Shown one piece after another: positions 49,473 through 57,379 of a DNA stretch of 64,000 nt. A program made the translations under genes and the position numbers. The stretch is taken from assembly GCF_018531495.1 (NCBI RefSeq), contig NZ_JAHDTI010000003.1, forward strand, positions 1,178,001-1,242,000, read 5' to 3'. The DNA comes from Nonomuraea sediminis. GTDB taxonomy: Bacteria; Actinomycetota; Actinomycetes; Streptosporangiales; Streptosporangiaceae. Position 1 is the stretch's first letter. Each line of letters begins with the position of its first letter. The notes under the pieces were generated by a model, which was given only the letters and a program-made list of their open reading frames with translations, did not search any database and was not told where the DNA came from.

Positions 49473-50495
49473 ATGACGACCACTCCGGATCGCAACCGCG
49501 TCCAACTGCCCGGCATCTCGTCTCGTGCCTACGAACACCCCGCAGACCGGTCCGCGCTGGTCGCTCTGCGCAAGTTGAGTGGGTTCGACACCGTTCTTAA
49601 GCAGATGTCCGGCCTGATCAGTGAGCGACGGCTGCGCCTGATGTACCTGGCGTCGGCCGTACGGGTCAGCGAGACCCAGTTCCGCTCCATTTACGACATG
49701 GGCCGCGACGCCGCCTACACCCTCGACCTGCACCGGATCCCCGAGATCTACATCCAGCAGGACCCGCAGGTCCAGGCCAAGGCCATCGGCTTCGACGACC
49801 CCTTCATCGTCGTGACCACCGGCCTGCTCAACCTCATGAACGAGGAGGAGCAGCGCTTCGTCATCGGCCACGAGACCTCGCACATCCTGTCGGGCCATGC
49901 GGTCTACCGCACCATGCTCGACATCCTCACCCGCCTGGCGACCCGCGTCGCCTGGATCCCGCTCGGCTACATCGGCCTGCGCGCGATCGTGGCCGGGCTC
50001 GAGGAGTGGTACCGCAAGTCCGAGCTGTCCTCCGACCGCGGCGGCCTGCTCGTCGGCCAGGACCCCGAGGCGGCCAAGCGGGCGCTGATGAAGCTGGCCG
50101 GCGGCGACTACACCCACGAGATGAACATCGAGGCGTTCCTGGAGCAGTACCAGGAGTACGACACCGCGGGCGACCTGCGCGACGGCTTCCTCAAGGTGCT
50201 CAACCTGCTCGGCACCACCCACCCGTTCGCCGTGGTGCGCGTGGCCGAGCTCGACAAGTGGCAGCGCAGCGGCGACTACGAGCGCATCCTCGGCGGCGAC
50301 TACCCGCGCCGCGAGGACGACCCGAACGCCCGCGTCACCGACGAGGTCAAGGCTGCCGCCGAGTCCTACCGCCAGTCCTGGGCCGAGTCGCAGGACCCGT
50401 TCATCGGGGTGCTGCGCGACGTGGCCGAGGGTGCCGTCAGCGCCGGCGAGCGCATCTTCAACCGCTTCTCCCGCCGCGAGGGCGGCCAGGGGTAG
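49473..50495 (+). CDS. M48-family-like metallopeptidase
   Basis: 340 residues (ATG 49464 would add MPG). Zinc motif HETSH in 'RFVIGHETSHILSGHAVYR' (near residue 133), with the downstream 'YRKSELSSDRGGLL' as the usual ExxxD third-ligand helix of M48. 'IYIQQDPQVQAKAIGFDDPF' and 'IVVTTGLLNLMNEEE' are standard M48 strands. There is one possible membrane helix after the motif (VAWIPLGYIGLRAIVAGL). It probably acts in membrane protein quality control. Divergent from nadD. Confidence 0.9.
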   Translation: MTTTPDRNRVQLPGISSRAYEHPADRSALVALRKLSGFDTVLKQMSGLISERRLRLMYLASAVRVSETQFRSIYDMGRDAAYTLDLHRIPEIYIQQDPQVQAKAIGFDDPFIVVTTGLLNLMNEEEQRFVIGHETSHILSGHAVYRTMLDILTRLATRVAWIPLGYIGLRAIVAGLEEWYRKSELSSDRGGLLVGQDPEAAKRALMKLAGGDYTHEMNIEAFLEQYQEYDTAGDLRDGFLKVLNLLGTTHPFAVVRVAELDKWQRSGDYERILGGDYPRREDDPNARVTDEVKAAAESYRQSWAESQDPFIGVLRDVAEGAVSAGERIFNRFSRREGGQG

Positions 50496-50513
50496 GGCCC
50501 CGCCACCGGAGGG

Positions 50514-52436
50514 TCACAGCAGGAGGGCGATCGCGCGCACGGCCGCCGCGCACAGGGCGACGAACCCGCCCAGCACGGCCAGTGCGCGCAGCCGCTCCCT
50601 GCGCAGCTCCGGCAGCTTCGCCCCGACCCGCTCGATCTCACGCCCGGTGAACCCGCCGCACAGCACGCCGAACACCACCCCGGCAGCGGTGACGGGCGCG
50701 GGCTGCTGCCACCACCAGTCGCTGTGGATCTGCCCGCCGCCGGTCACCCACAGCGCTCCCCCCGCCGCCACCGCGATCGGCACGCCCGGCCACACCGCGG
50801 CCGTGGCCGCCCCCGCGACCAGCGCGAACGGGAACAGCGCCACCCGCAACGCCACCCGCACCGGCTTCGAGGCCTGGTTGCGCACCACCCAGTGACTGAT
50901 CCAGATCGTCCGGATCAGCACCACGAACACCCCGGTGATGCCGATCGTCGCGATCGGCCAGATCACCGACGCGACCACGCACGGCACCGCCAGCACGGCC
51001 AGCAGCAGCAGCGCGGCCGTGCCCGCGGGCAGCGCCGTCGGCGCCGGCTCCGCCTGCTCGTCGTTCTTCCGCCTGATCCTGGTACGGCTGCGCGTCCCGG
51101 TGCCCTTGGCCTCGGCCCGGACCCGGGGCACCGGCGTCTCCCCCGTCCGGCTGCGCGCGGAAACCCGCCCCGTCACACCCTCCGCCCGCGACCGCGCCGT
51201 CACACCCTCACCGCTCCGGCCACGCCCGGAAGCCGCCTCACCGGCCCGTGCACGCCCGGCGGCGTTCTCACCGGTCCGCGACCGTACGGCAGGCGTCTCA
51301 CTCGCCCGGCCACGCGCCGCCGCCTCACCCGTCCGAGCCCGCGGAGCCGCGGCTTCGCCACCGGTGCGGGGCCGCGGAGCAGCCGCCTCACCTGTCCTGG
51401 CGCGCGGGGTGGCCGCCTCGCCGGTGCGGGCTCGCGGAGCCGCGGCCTCTCCGCCGGGACGGGGCCGCGGAGTGGCCGCCTCGCCGCCGGGGCGGGGTCG
51501 CGGGGTCGCCTGCTCCTCCGAGCGGTTGCGGGCCGCCGCGTCCTGGGTACGGCTGCGCGGCCCGGTGTTCCTGCCCTCCTCCGCCGCGGGACGGGCAGGA
51601 CGCTTGCGCTCCAGCGGCTCGGCAGGCGCGGGCACCGCCGCGCCCGTCGCTCTGGCCAGCCGCGACAGCCGGTCGGCCAGCAGCGCCGCCGTGGGCCGCT
51701 TGCCCGGCTCCCGGTTCAGCGCCGCCCGCACCAGCGGCAGCAACGCCGCCGGCACGCCCTTCAGATCCGCCTGACCGTTCAGCACCGCGTACATCTGCGC
51801 CTCGGCCGTCCCACGCCCGAACGTCGGCCGGCCCGTCGCCGCGAAGGCCACCGTCGCCGCCCACCCGTGCACGTCCGCGGGCGAGTCCACCTGCTCGTCG
51901 GCGAAGATCTCCGGCGCCGTGTACCCGGGCGTGCCCAGGAACGTGCCCGTCAACGTCAACCGGGTCGCGTCGTGCACCTGCGCGATGCCGAAATCGATCA
52001 GGACCGGCCCCTCGGACCCCATCAGGATGTTGGCCGGCTTCAGATCCCTGTGCACCACCCCGGCCGCGTGGATGATCGCCAGCGCCGTCGCGATCCCCTG
52101 GGCCAGCTCCACCAGCTCGGCCACGGCCAGCGGGCCGCTCTGCCGTACGGTCTCCAGCAGCGTCGGGCCCTCGATGTGCTCCATCACCAGATACGGGCGC
52201 GCGCAGCCCAGGTCGGCGTCCAGCACGCGCGCCACATAGGGGCTCTCGACACGGCGCAGCGCGCGGACCTCGCGCTCCAGCCGGATACGCGAGGAATCGT
52301 CGACGATGTCGTGCAACACCTTGAGCGCGACCCGATCGCCACGGCGGCTGCTGGCGAGGTAGACCTCGCCCATACCGCCACGGCCGAGCCGCTCGAGGAG
52401 GTTGTATGGCCCGACCTTGCCGAGCTTGCTCACCAT
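50514..52436 (-). CDS. Ser/Thr protein kinase with Arg-rich repeat linker and membrane segments
   Basis: 640 residues. Kinase domain 10-270: glycine loop 'RLGRGGMGEVYLAS', catalytic Lys in VALKVLHD, HRD loop VHRDLKPANILM, DFG loop 'VLIDFGIAQV' and 'GTPGYTAPEIFADEQ' for substrate recognition. Residues about 290-440 are a low-complexity linker with repeats of the form TGEAAxPRxR (RPRPGGEAATPRPRPGGEAA, then diverged copies). The C-terminal 180 residues hold about four or five membrane helices and no PASTA or sensor domain. Unlike PknB-type kinases the linker is very basic. Confidence 0.92.
   Translation of the reverse strand: MVSKLGKVGPYNLLERLGRGGMGEVYLASSRRGDRVALKVLHDIVDDSSRIRLEREVRALRRVESPYVARVLDADLGCARPYLVMEHIEGPTLLETVRQSGPLAVAELVELAQGIATALAIIHAAGVVHRDLKPANILMGSEGPVLIDFGIAQVHDATRLTLTGTFLGTPGYTAPEIFADEQVDSPADVHGWAATVAFAATGRPTFGRGTAEAQMYAVLNGQADLKGVPAALLPLVRAALNREPGKRPTAALLADRLSRLARATGAAVPAPAEPLERKRPARPAAEEGRNTGPRSRTQDAAARNRSEEQATPRPRPGGEAATPRPRPGGEAAAPRARTGEAATPRARTGEAAAPRPRTGGEAAAPRARTGEAAARGRASETPAVRSRTGENAAGRARAGEAASGRGRSGEGVTARSRAEGVTGRVSARSRTGETPVPRVRAEAKGTGTRSRTRIRRKNDEQAEPAPTALPAGTAALLLLAVLAVPCVVASVIWPIATIGITGVFVVLIRTIWISHWVVRNQASKPVRVALRVALFPFALVAGAATAAVWPGVPIAVAAGGALWVTGGGQIHSDWWWQQPAPVTAAGVVFGVLCGGFTGREIERVGAKLPELRRERLRALAVLGGFVALCAAAVRAIALLL
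51090..51560. repeat. Linker repeats inside the kinase gene
   Basis: About ten in-frame units of 27-45 bp built on 'gccgcctcgccggtgcgggc' and variants. The minus strand encodes GEAAxPRxRTG. Several unit copies are identical over more than 20 bp. Confidence 0.75.
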
Positions 52437-52514
52437 CCCTCCCCGCCCGGCGCGCCCATAAGGGACACAACCCTAGCGCCGGGACGGGAGGTATTGCCCG
52501 CGGCGCGCCGGAAG

Positions 52515-52691
52515 TTACCGCTGCGAAGTATCCGTGAACATGGTGTCCAGCCCCGACGGGGACTCCTCGGACAGATCCCTGCGACCCTTCCTGCGCCAGT
52601 TGACGTGGCCACGCTTCTCCAGCCAGAGCAGCAGGCGGTCGGCGCCGAACAGCACGGCCGCGGAGAACAGCAGGGCGATCACGAGCTCCAT
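52515..52691 (-). CDS. 58-residue single-pass membrane protein downstream of proA
   Basis: MELVIALLFSAAVLFGADRL followed by a basic helix (LEKRGHVNWRRKGRRD) and an acidic/polar tail. The N-terminal helix spans about 3-23. It lies 61 bp downstream of the proA stop and is transcribed in the same direction. Codon use is normal, with GC-rich third positions. No family recognised. Confidence 0.55.
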   Translation of the reverse strand: MELVIALLFSAAVLFGADRLLLWLEKRGHVNWRRKGRRDLSEESPSGLDTMFTDTSQR

Positions 52692-52752
52692 GCGCCCAAG
52701 TCAAGCCCGCTGCGGCGGGCCGCCACGGCAGCGACACGCCGACCTGGGCATG

Positions 52753-53997
52753 TCATGACGTGCGCAGATGCCCCTCGCCGGTGTAAACCCACTTGGTCGA
52801 CGTCAACTCCGGCAACCCCATCGGGCCGCGCGCGTGCAGCTTCTGGGTGGAGATCCCGATCTCCGCGCCGAACCCGAACTCGCCCCCGTCGGTGAACCGG
52901 GTCGAGGCGTTCACCGCGACCGCCGCCGAGTCGACCAGCGCCACGAAGCGGCGCGCCGCCGCCTGCGAGCGGGTCACGATGGCGTCGGTGTGGCCCGAGC
53001 CGTACTTCCTGATGTGGGCGACCGCGTCCTCCAGCGAGTCGACCACCGCCGCGGCGATGTCCAGCGACAGGTACTCGGCGTAGAAGTCGTCGTCGGTGGC
53101 CGGCACCACCTGGCCGAGCTCGGCGATCCTGGCATCGCCGTGCACCGTCACCCCGGCCTCGGCCAGCGCCTTCAGCGCCGCCGGCACGAACGCGGCGGCC
53201 ACGTCGCGGTGCACCAGGAAGGTCTCCGCCGCGTTGCACACCGACGGCCGCTGCGCCTTGGCGTTGACCAGGATGCCGACCGCCAGCTCCAGATCGGCGT
53301 CGGCGTCGACGTAGACGTGGCAGTTGCCGACGCCGGTCTCGATCACCGGGACCGTCGACTCCTCCACCACCGAGTTGATCAGGGAGGCGCCGCCGCGCGG
53401 GATCAGCACGTCGACCAGGCCGCGGGCGCGCATCAGCTCCTTGACCGAGTCGCGCGTCTGCCCCGGCACCAGCTGCACCGCCGCCGCGGGCACCTCGGTG
53501 CCGGCCAGCGCGTCCTGCATGACCCGGACCAGCACCGTGTTGCTCTGGTAGGCGCTGGAGGAACCCCTGAGCAGGACCGCGTTGCCGCTCTTGAGGCACA
53601 GCGCCGCCGCGTCCACCGTCACGTTGGGGCGGCCCTCGTAGATGATGCCGATCACGCCCAGCGGCACCCGCAGCTGCCGCAGCTCCAGCCCGTTCGGCAG
53701 CGTGCTGCCCCGCAGGACCTCGCCCACCGGGTCGGGCAGGTCGGCCACCTGGCGCACCGCCTCGGCGATCGCCTCCACCCGCCGCTCGTCCAGCCGCAGC
53801 CGGTCGATCTGGGCCTCGGCCGTGCCCTGCGCCCTGGCCCGCGCCACGTCCTCGGCGTTCGCCTCGATGATCTCGGTGGACCTGGCCACCAGCGCCTCGG
53901 CGATCGCGCGCAACGCCCGGTCCTTCGGCGCCCGCGACAACGGGGCCAGCTCGGCGGCGGCCTGACGCGCCGCCTGGGCCACCTTCAGGAACTCCAT
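52753..53997 (-). CDS. proA: Gamma-glutamyl phosphate reductase
   Basis: 414 residues. The aldehyde-dehydrogenase-like fold has 'LRQLRVPLGVIGIIYEGRPN', 'LCLKSGNAVLLRGSSSAYQS', the catalytic Cys in 'RPSVCNAAETFLVHRD' and 'LTSTKWVYTGEGHLR' at the end. It reduces gamma-glutamyl phosphate to glutamate semialdehyde in proline synthesis. Its ATG shares one base with the proB stop (TGATG), so the two are translationally coupled. Confidence 0.97.
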   Translation of the reverse strand: MEFLKVAQAARQAAAELAPLSRAPKDRALRAIAEALVARSTEIIEANAEDVARARAQGTAEAQIDRLRLDERRVEAIAEAVRQVADLPDPVGEVLRGSTLPNGLELRQLRVPLGVIGIIYEGRPNVTVDAAALCLKSGNAVLLRGSSSAYQSNTVLVRVMQDALAGTEVPAAAVQLVPGQTRDSVKELMRARGLVDVLIPRGGASLINSVVEESTVPVIETGVGNCHVYVDADADLELAVGILVNAKAQRPSVCNAAETFLVHRDVAAAFVPAALKALAEAGVTVHGDARIAELGQVVPATDDDFYAEYLSLDIAAAVVDSLEDAVAHIRKYGSGHTDAIVTRSQAAARRFVALVDSAAVAVNASTRFTDGGEFGFGAEIGISTQKLHARGPMGLPELTSTKWVYTGEGHLRTS

Positions 53998-55106
53998 CAG
54001 TCCAGTATGACGATGTCGTCGCGGTGAATCAGCTCGCGTTCATATTCCGGACCGAGCTCGCTGGCCAGCTCCCGCGTCGAACGCCCCAGCAGGTCGGGGA
54101 TCTCACCCGCGTCGAAGTTGACCAGCCCGCGCGCCACCACCCGGCCACGCGGCGCGCACAGGTCCACCGGGTCGCCCGCGGCGAACTCGCCCTCCACCGA
54201 CGTCACCCCGGCAGGCAGCAGCGATTTGCGGCGCCCCACGACCGCCTCGACCGCGCCGTCGTCCAGGTGCAGGCGGCCGCGGCCCGTCGTGGCGTGCGCC
54301 AGCCACAGCAGCCTGGTGCCCGGGTGGCGGCCGTCCGGGTGGAAGTAGGTGCCGACGTCGGAGCCCGCCAGCGCGTGCGCGGCGTGCGCGGCCGCGGTCA
54401 GCACCACCGGCACGCCCGCGCCGGTGGCGATCCTGGCCGCCTGCACCTTGGTCACCATGCCGCCGGTGCCGACGGCCGCGCCGTTCTTGCCCAGCTCCAC
54501 GCCCACCAGGTCGGCGGGGCCGCGCACCTCGGCCAGCCTGCGCGAGCCCGGCCTGCTCGGCGGGCCGTCGTAGAGGGCGTCCACATCCGACAGCAGCAGC
54601 AGCGCGTCGGCGTGGATCAGGTGCGCCACCAGCGCCGCCAGCCGGTCGTTGTCGCCGAAACGGATCTCGTCGGTGGCGACCGTGTCGTTCTCGTTGACGA
54701 TCGGCATGATGCCCAGCTCCAGCAGCCGCGACAGGGTGCGCTGGGCGTTGGCGTGGTGGGATCGGCGCATCATGTCGTCGGCCGTCAGCAGCACCTGCCC
54801 CACCCGCACGCCGTACCGGGCGAAGGAGGAGGTGTAGCGGGCCACCAGCACGCCCTGGCCGACCGAGGCGGCCGCCTGCTGTGTGGCCAGGTCACGCGGT
54901 CGCGCCGGCAGCCCGAGCGGGCCCAGGCCGGCGGCGATCGCGCCGGAGGAGACCAGGACGATCTGCGCCCCGGTCTTGCGGCGCGCGGCCAGCACGTCGA
55001 CCAGCGCGTCCACGCGGTCGACGTCGATCATGCCTTGGGGGGTGGTCAGCGACGAGGAGCCGACCTTGACGACCACCCGCGACGCTGAGCTGATCCGATC
55101 TCGCAC
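53997..55106 (-). CDS. proB: Glutamate 5-kinase with PUA domain
   Basis: 369 residues. Amino-acid kinase domain (1-255): 'RVVVKVGSSSLT', 'IVLVSSGAIAAGLGPLGL', 'QVLLTADDMMRR', 'PIVNENDTVATDEIRFGDND', 'GTGGMVTKVQAARIATGAGV'. A C-terminal PUA domain (280-369) is present. It phosphorylates glutamate in the first step of proline synthesis and is usually inhibited by proline. Coupled to proA; 36 bp downstream of obgE. Confidence 0.97.
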   Translation of the reverse strand: MRDRISSASRVVVKVGSSSLTTPQGMIDVDRVDALVDVLAARRKTGAQIVLVSSGAIAAGLGPLGLPARPRDLATQQAAASVGQGVLVARYTSSFARYGVRVGQVLLTADDMMRRSHHANAQRTLSRLLELGIMPIVNENDTVATDEIRFGDNDRLAALVAHLIHADALLLLSDVDALYDGPPSRPGSRRLAEVRGPADLVGVELGKNGAAVGTGGMVTKVQAARIATGAGVPVVLTAAAHAAHALAGSDVGTYFHPDGRHPGTRLLWLAHATTGRGRLHLDDGAVEAVVGRRKSLLPAGVTSVEGEFAAGDPVDLCAPRGRVVARGLVNFDAGEIPDLLGRSTRELASELGPEYERELIHRDDIVILD

Positions 55107-55142
55107 CCTAAAACCCTAACCGAGCCGCGCAACCGGCTTTTG

Positions 55143-56495
55143 TCAGCCCAGCCGGTTGTCGGAGCCGCGCGGGCCCTGGCGGACCGCCTCGGCGTTCAGC
55201 GTGGGCTGCCAGTCGAAGATGTAGCCGCCCTCCATCGGCCCGATCACGACCTCGGCGCCCGCGGTTGCGCCGGCCTTGACCAGCTCCTCCTCCACGCCGA
55301 GCCGCTCCAGCCTGTCGGCCAGGTAGCCGACCGCCTCGTCGTTGGTGAAGTCGGTCTGCCTGATCCACCGCTCCGGCTTCTCGCCCGTCACCTGGAACAG
55401 GTTGTCGTTGACCTTCCGTACGGCGAAGCCCGCCTCACCCAGCTGCTTGGGCCTGATGACGAGCCTGGTGGGCTCCTCCACCGGCTTGGTGGCGCGGGCG
55501 GCGGCCACCCACTCGCCCATCGCGTAGGTCAGCTCGCGCAGTCCGTCGTGGGTGGCGGCGGAGATCGTGAACACCTGCAGGCCGCGCTCCTCGAACTCCG
55601 GCCTGACCAGGTCGGCCAGCTCGCGGGCGTCGGGCACGTCGGCCTTGTTCAGCACCACCATGCGCGGGCGGCCGTCCAGCTTGCCGTAGGCGGCCAGCTC
55701 AGCCTCGATCACCTCGAAGTCGGAGACCGGGTCGCGGCCGGGCTCCATGGTGGCGCAGTCGATGACGTGGACCAGCATGTCGCAGCGCTCCACGTGGCGC
55801 AGGAACTCGTGGCCCAGCCCCCTGCCCTCCGAGGCGCCGGGGATCAATCCGGGCACGTCGGCGACGGTGAAGACGGTCTCGCCCGCGGTGACCACGCCCA
55901 GGTTCGGGATCAGCGTCGTGAACGGGTAGTCGGCGATCTTGGGGCGGGCGGCGCTCAGCGCGGCGATCAGCGACGACTTGCCGGCGCTGGGGAAGCCGAC
56001 CAGCGCCACGTCCGCGACGCTCTTCAGCTCCAGCATCACGTCCAGCGCGTCGCCCGGCTCGCCGAGCAGCGCGAACCCGGGCGCCTTGCGCTTGGCGTTG
56101 GCCAGCGCCGCGTTGCCCAGCCCGCCGTGGCCGCCCTGCGCGATCACGTACCGGGTGCCGGCGCCCACCAGGTCCACCAGGACCTCTCCCGAGCTCGCGT
56201 CCTTGACCACGGTGCCGTTGGGGACCGGCAGGACCACGTCCGGGCCGTTGGCGCCGTCGCGGTTGGAACCCTGGCCCTGCTTGCCGTTGGCCGCCTTGCG
56301 ATGCGGCCTGCGGTGGTAGTCGAGCAGGGTGGCGGTGTTCGGGTCGACCTCGAGGATCACGTCGCCGCCGCGGCCGCCGTTGCCGCCGTCGGGTCCGCCC
56401 AGCGGCTTGAACTTCTCCCTGTGGATGGAGGCACAGCCGTTACCGCCGTCCCCGGCGCCCACATGAAGGACCACCTGGTCCACGAAATCCGGCAT
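55143..56495 (-). CDS. obgE: GTPase ObgE/CgtA
   Basis: 450 residues from ATG 56495 with a strong GAAGGAGGG site. The glycine-rich Obg fold (1-158; DQVVLHVGAGDGGNGCASIH, 'GGPDGGNGGRGGDVILEVD') is followed by the G domain with G1 GFPSAGKSSL, G3 DVPGLI and G4 NKAD. The actinobacterial OCT domain ends the protein. It acts in 50S assembly and the stringent response. In the order rplU-rpmA-obgE-proB-proA. Confidence 0.98.
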   Translation of the reverse strand: MPDFVDQVVLHVGAGDGGNGCASIHREKFKPLGGPDGGNGGRGGDVILEVDPNTATLLDYHRRPHRKAANGKQGQGSNRDGANGPDVVLPVPNGTVVKDASSGEVLVDLVGAGTRYVIAQGGHGGLGNAALANAKRKAPGFALLGEPGDALDVMLELKSVADVALVGFPSAGKSSLIAALSAARPKIADYPFTTLIPNLGVVTAGETVFTVADVPGLIPGASEGRGLGHEFLRHVERCDMLVHVIDCATMEPGRDPVSDFEVIEAELAAYGKLDGRPRMVVLNKADVPDARELADLVRPEFEERGLQVFTISAATHDGLRELTYAMGEWVAAARATKPVEEPTRLVIRPKQLGEAGFAVRKVNDNLFQVTGEKPERWIRQTDFTNDEAVGYLADRLERLGVEEELVKAGATAGAEVVIGPMEGGYIFDWQPTLNAEAVRQGPRGSDNRLG

Positions 56496-56565
56496 GCCCC
56501 CTCCTTCGATCACATAACGCGGTGACTGCCCGTTACAGTCCCGCGGCCTGCCGTACACAAAACAA

Positions 56566-56596
56566 AAAGGGGCGGATCACGAGGATCCACCCCTTT
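56566..56596 (-). terminator. Rho-independent terminator after rpmA
   Basis: AAAGGGG-c-GGATC / GATCC-a-CCCCTTT stem, with TTTTTGTTTT following on the minus strand. Placed 9 bp after the rpmA stop; a textbook intrinsic terminator. It separates the ribosomal genes from obgE, which then needs its own promoter or read-through. Confidence 0.85.
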
Positions 56597-56605
56597 AAGA
56601 AGTAA

Positions 56606-56863
56606 CTACTCGGCGACCGGCACGATGCTGACGGCGCGGCGGCCGCGCTTGGTGCCGAACTGCACGTGACCGGCGGTCAGCGCGAACAGCGTGTCGTCGC
56701 CGCCGCGGCCGACGTTGTCGCCGGGGTGGAAGTGGGTGCCGCGCTGGCGGACGATGATCTCGCCCGCGTTGACCAGCTGGCCACCGAAGCGCTTGACGCC
56801 CAGGCGCTGGGCGTTGGAGTCACGGCCGTTCCGGGTGGACGACGCGCCCTTCTTGTGTGCCAT
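56606..56863 (-). CDS. rpmA: 50S ribosomal protein L27
   Basis: 85 residues, MAHKKGASSTRNGRDSNAQR at the start (no N-terminal cleavage peptide) and 'RQRGTHFHPGDNVGRGGDDT' at the core. Part of the large subunit near the peptidyl-transferase centre. Downstream of rplU by 15 bp, in one operon. Confidence 0.98.
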   Translation of the reverse strand: MAHKKGASSTRNGRDSNAQRLGVKRFGGQLVNAGEIIVRQRGTHFHPGDNVGRGGDDTLFALTAGHVQFGTKRGRRAVSIVPVAE

Positions 56864-56878
56864 CTCTCTAACTCCCGA

Positions 56879-57181
56879 TCAGGCCTGGTTGATACCGGTG
56901 ATCTTCACCTGGGTGTACCGCTGGCGGTGACCCTGGCGCTTCTTGTAACCGGTCTTGTTCTTGTACTTGAGGATGCGGATCTTGGGGCCCTTGGTCTCGC
57001 CGAGAATCTCGGCGCTGACCGTGAACTTGCCCGCCTCCGTGGTCACATCGCCGTCGTTGACGACGAGCACCGTCGGCAGCGAAACCGAAGAGCCGACCTC
57101 GCCGGCGACCTTGTCCACCTCGAGGACGTCACCGACGGAGACCTTCTGCTGCCTGCCGCCGCAACGAACGATCGCGTACAC
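56879..57181 (-). CDS. rplU: 50S ribosomal protein L21
   Basis: 100 residues from GTG 57181 (VYAIVRCGGRQQKVSVGDVL); a longer frame upstream is not L21-like. It ends with the basic tail 'KTGYKKRQGHRQRYTQVKIT'. Binds 23S rRNA. 'AGGAGAAGGG' precedes the start by about 8 nt. Confidence 0.98.
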   Translation of the reverse strand: MYAIVRCGGRQQKVSVGDVLEVDKVAGEVGSSVSLPTVLVVNDGDVTTEAGKFTVSAEILGETKGPKIRILKYKNKTGYKKRQGHRQRYTQVKITGINQA

Positions 57182-57205
57182 CGCGGAACCCTTCTCCTGA
57201 CTTCT

Positions 57206-57225
57206 GAATGCTGCGCCCGGCATTC
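57206..57225 (-). promoter_or_regulatory. Leader hairpin upstream of rplU
   Basis: GAATGC and GCATTC flank an 8-nt loop in the 198-bp gap between rne and rplU, 24 bp upstream of the GTG. The position fits a 5' leader structure of an L21 operon, as known for ribosomal protein autoregulation. Only one 6-bp stem is visible, so this is tentative. Confidence 0.35.
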
Positions 57226-57353
57226 GGCTGCTGTCTGAAACCGACGAACCGAGTAGGCGCGCGAACAGGGCACGCCACTGGACGCACCGATTCTCAAGGA
57301 TACCGAATATCGGGACCCCGGTCGAACCGGCGGAACGTCGGGCTGTCCACCGG

Positions 57354-57377
57354 AGGCGCTCCCTCGCGGGAGCGCCT
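57354..57377 (-). terminator. Terminator hairpin of the RNase E/G gene
   Basis: AGGCGCTCCC-TCGC-GGGAGCGCCT: a perfect 10-bp stem with 4-nt loop, ending 2 bp before the stop codon of the minus-strand gene in plus coordinates (it directly follows the stop in the transcript). Confidence 0.8.
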
Positions 57378-57379
57378 GT

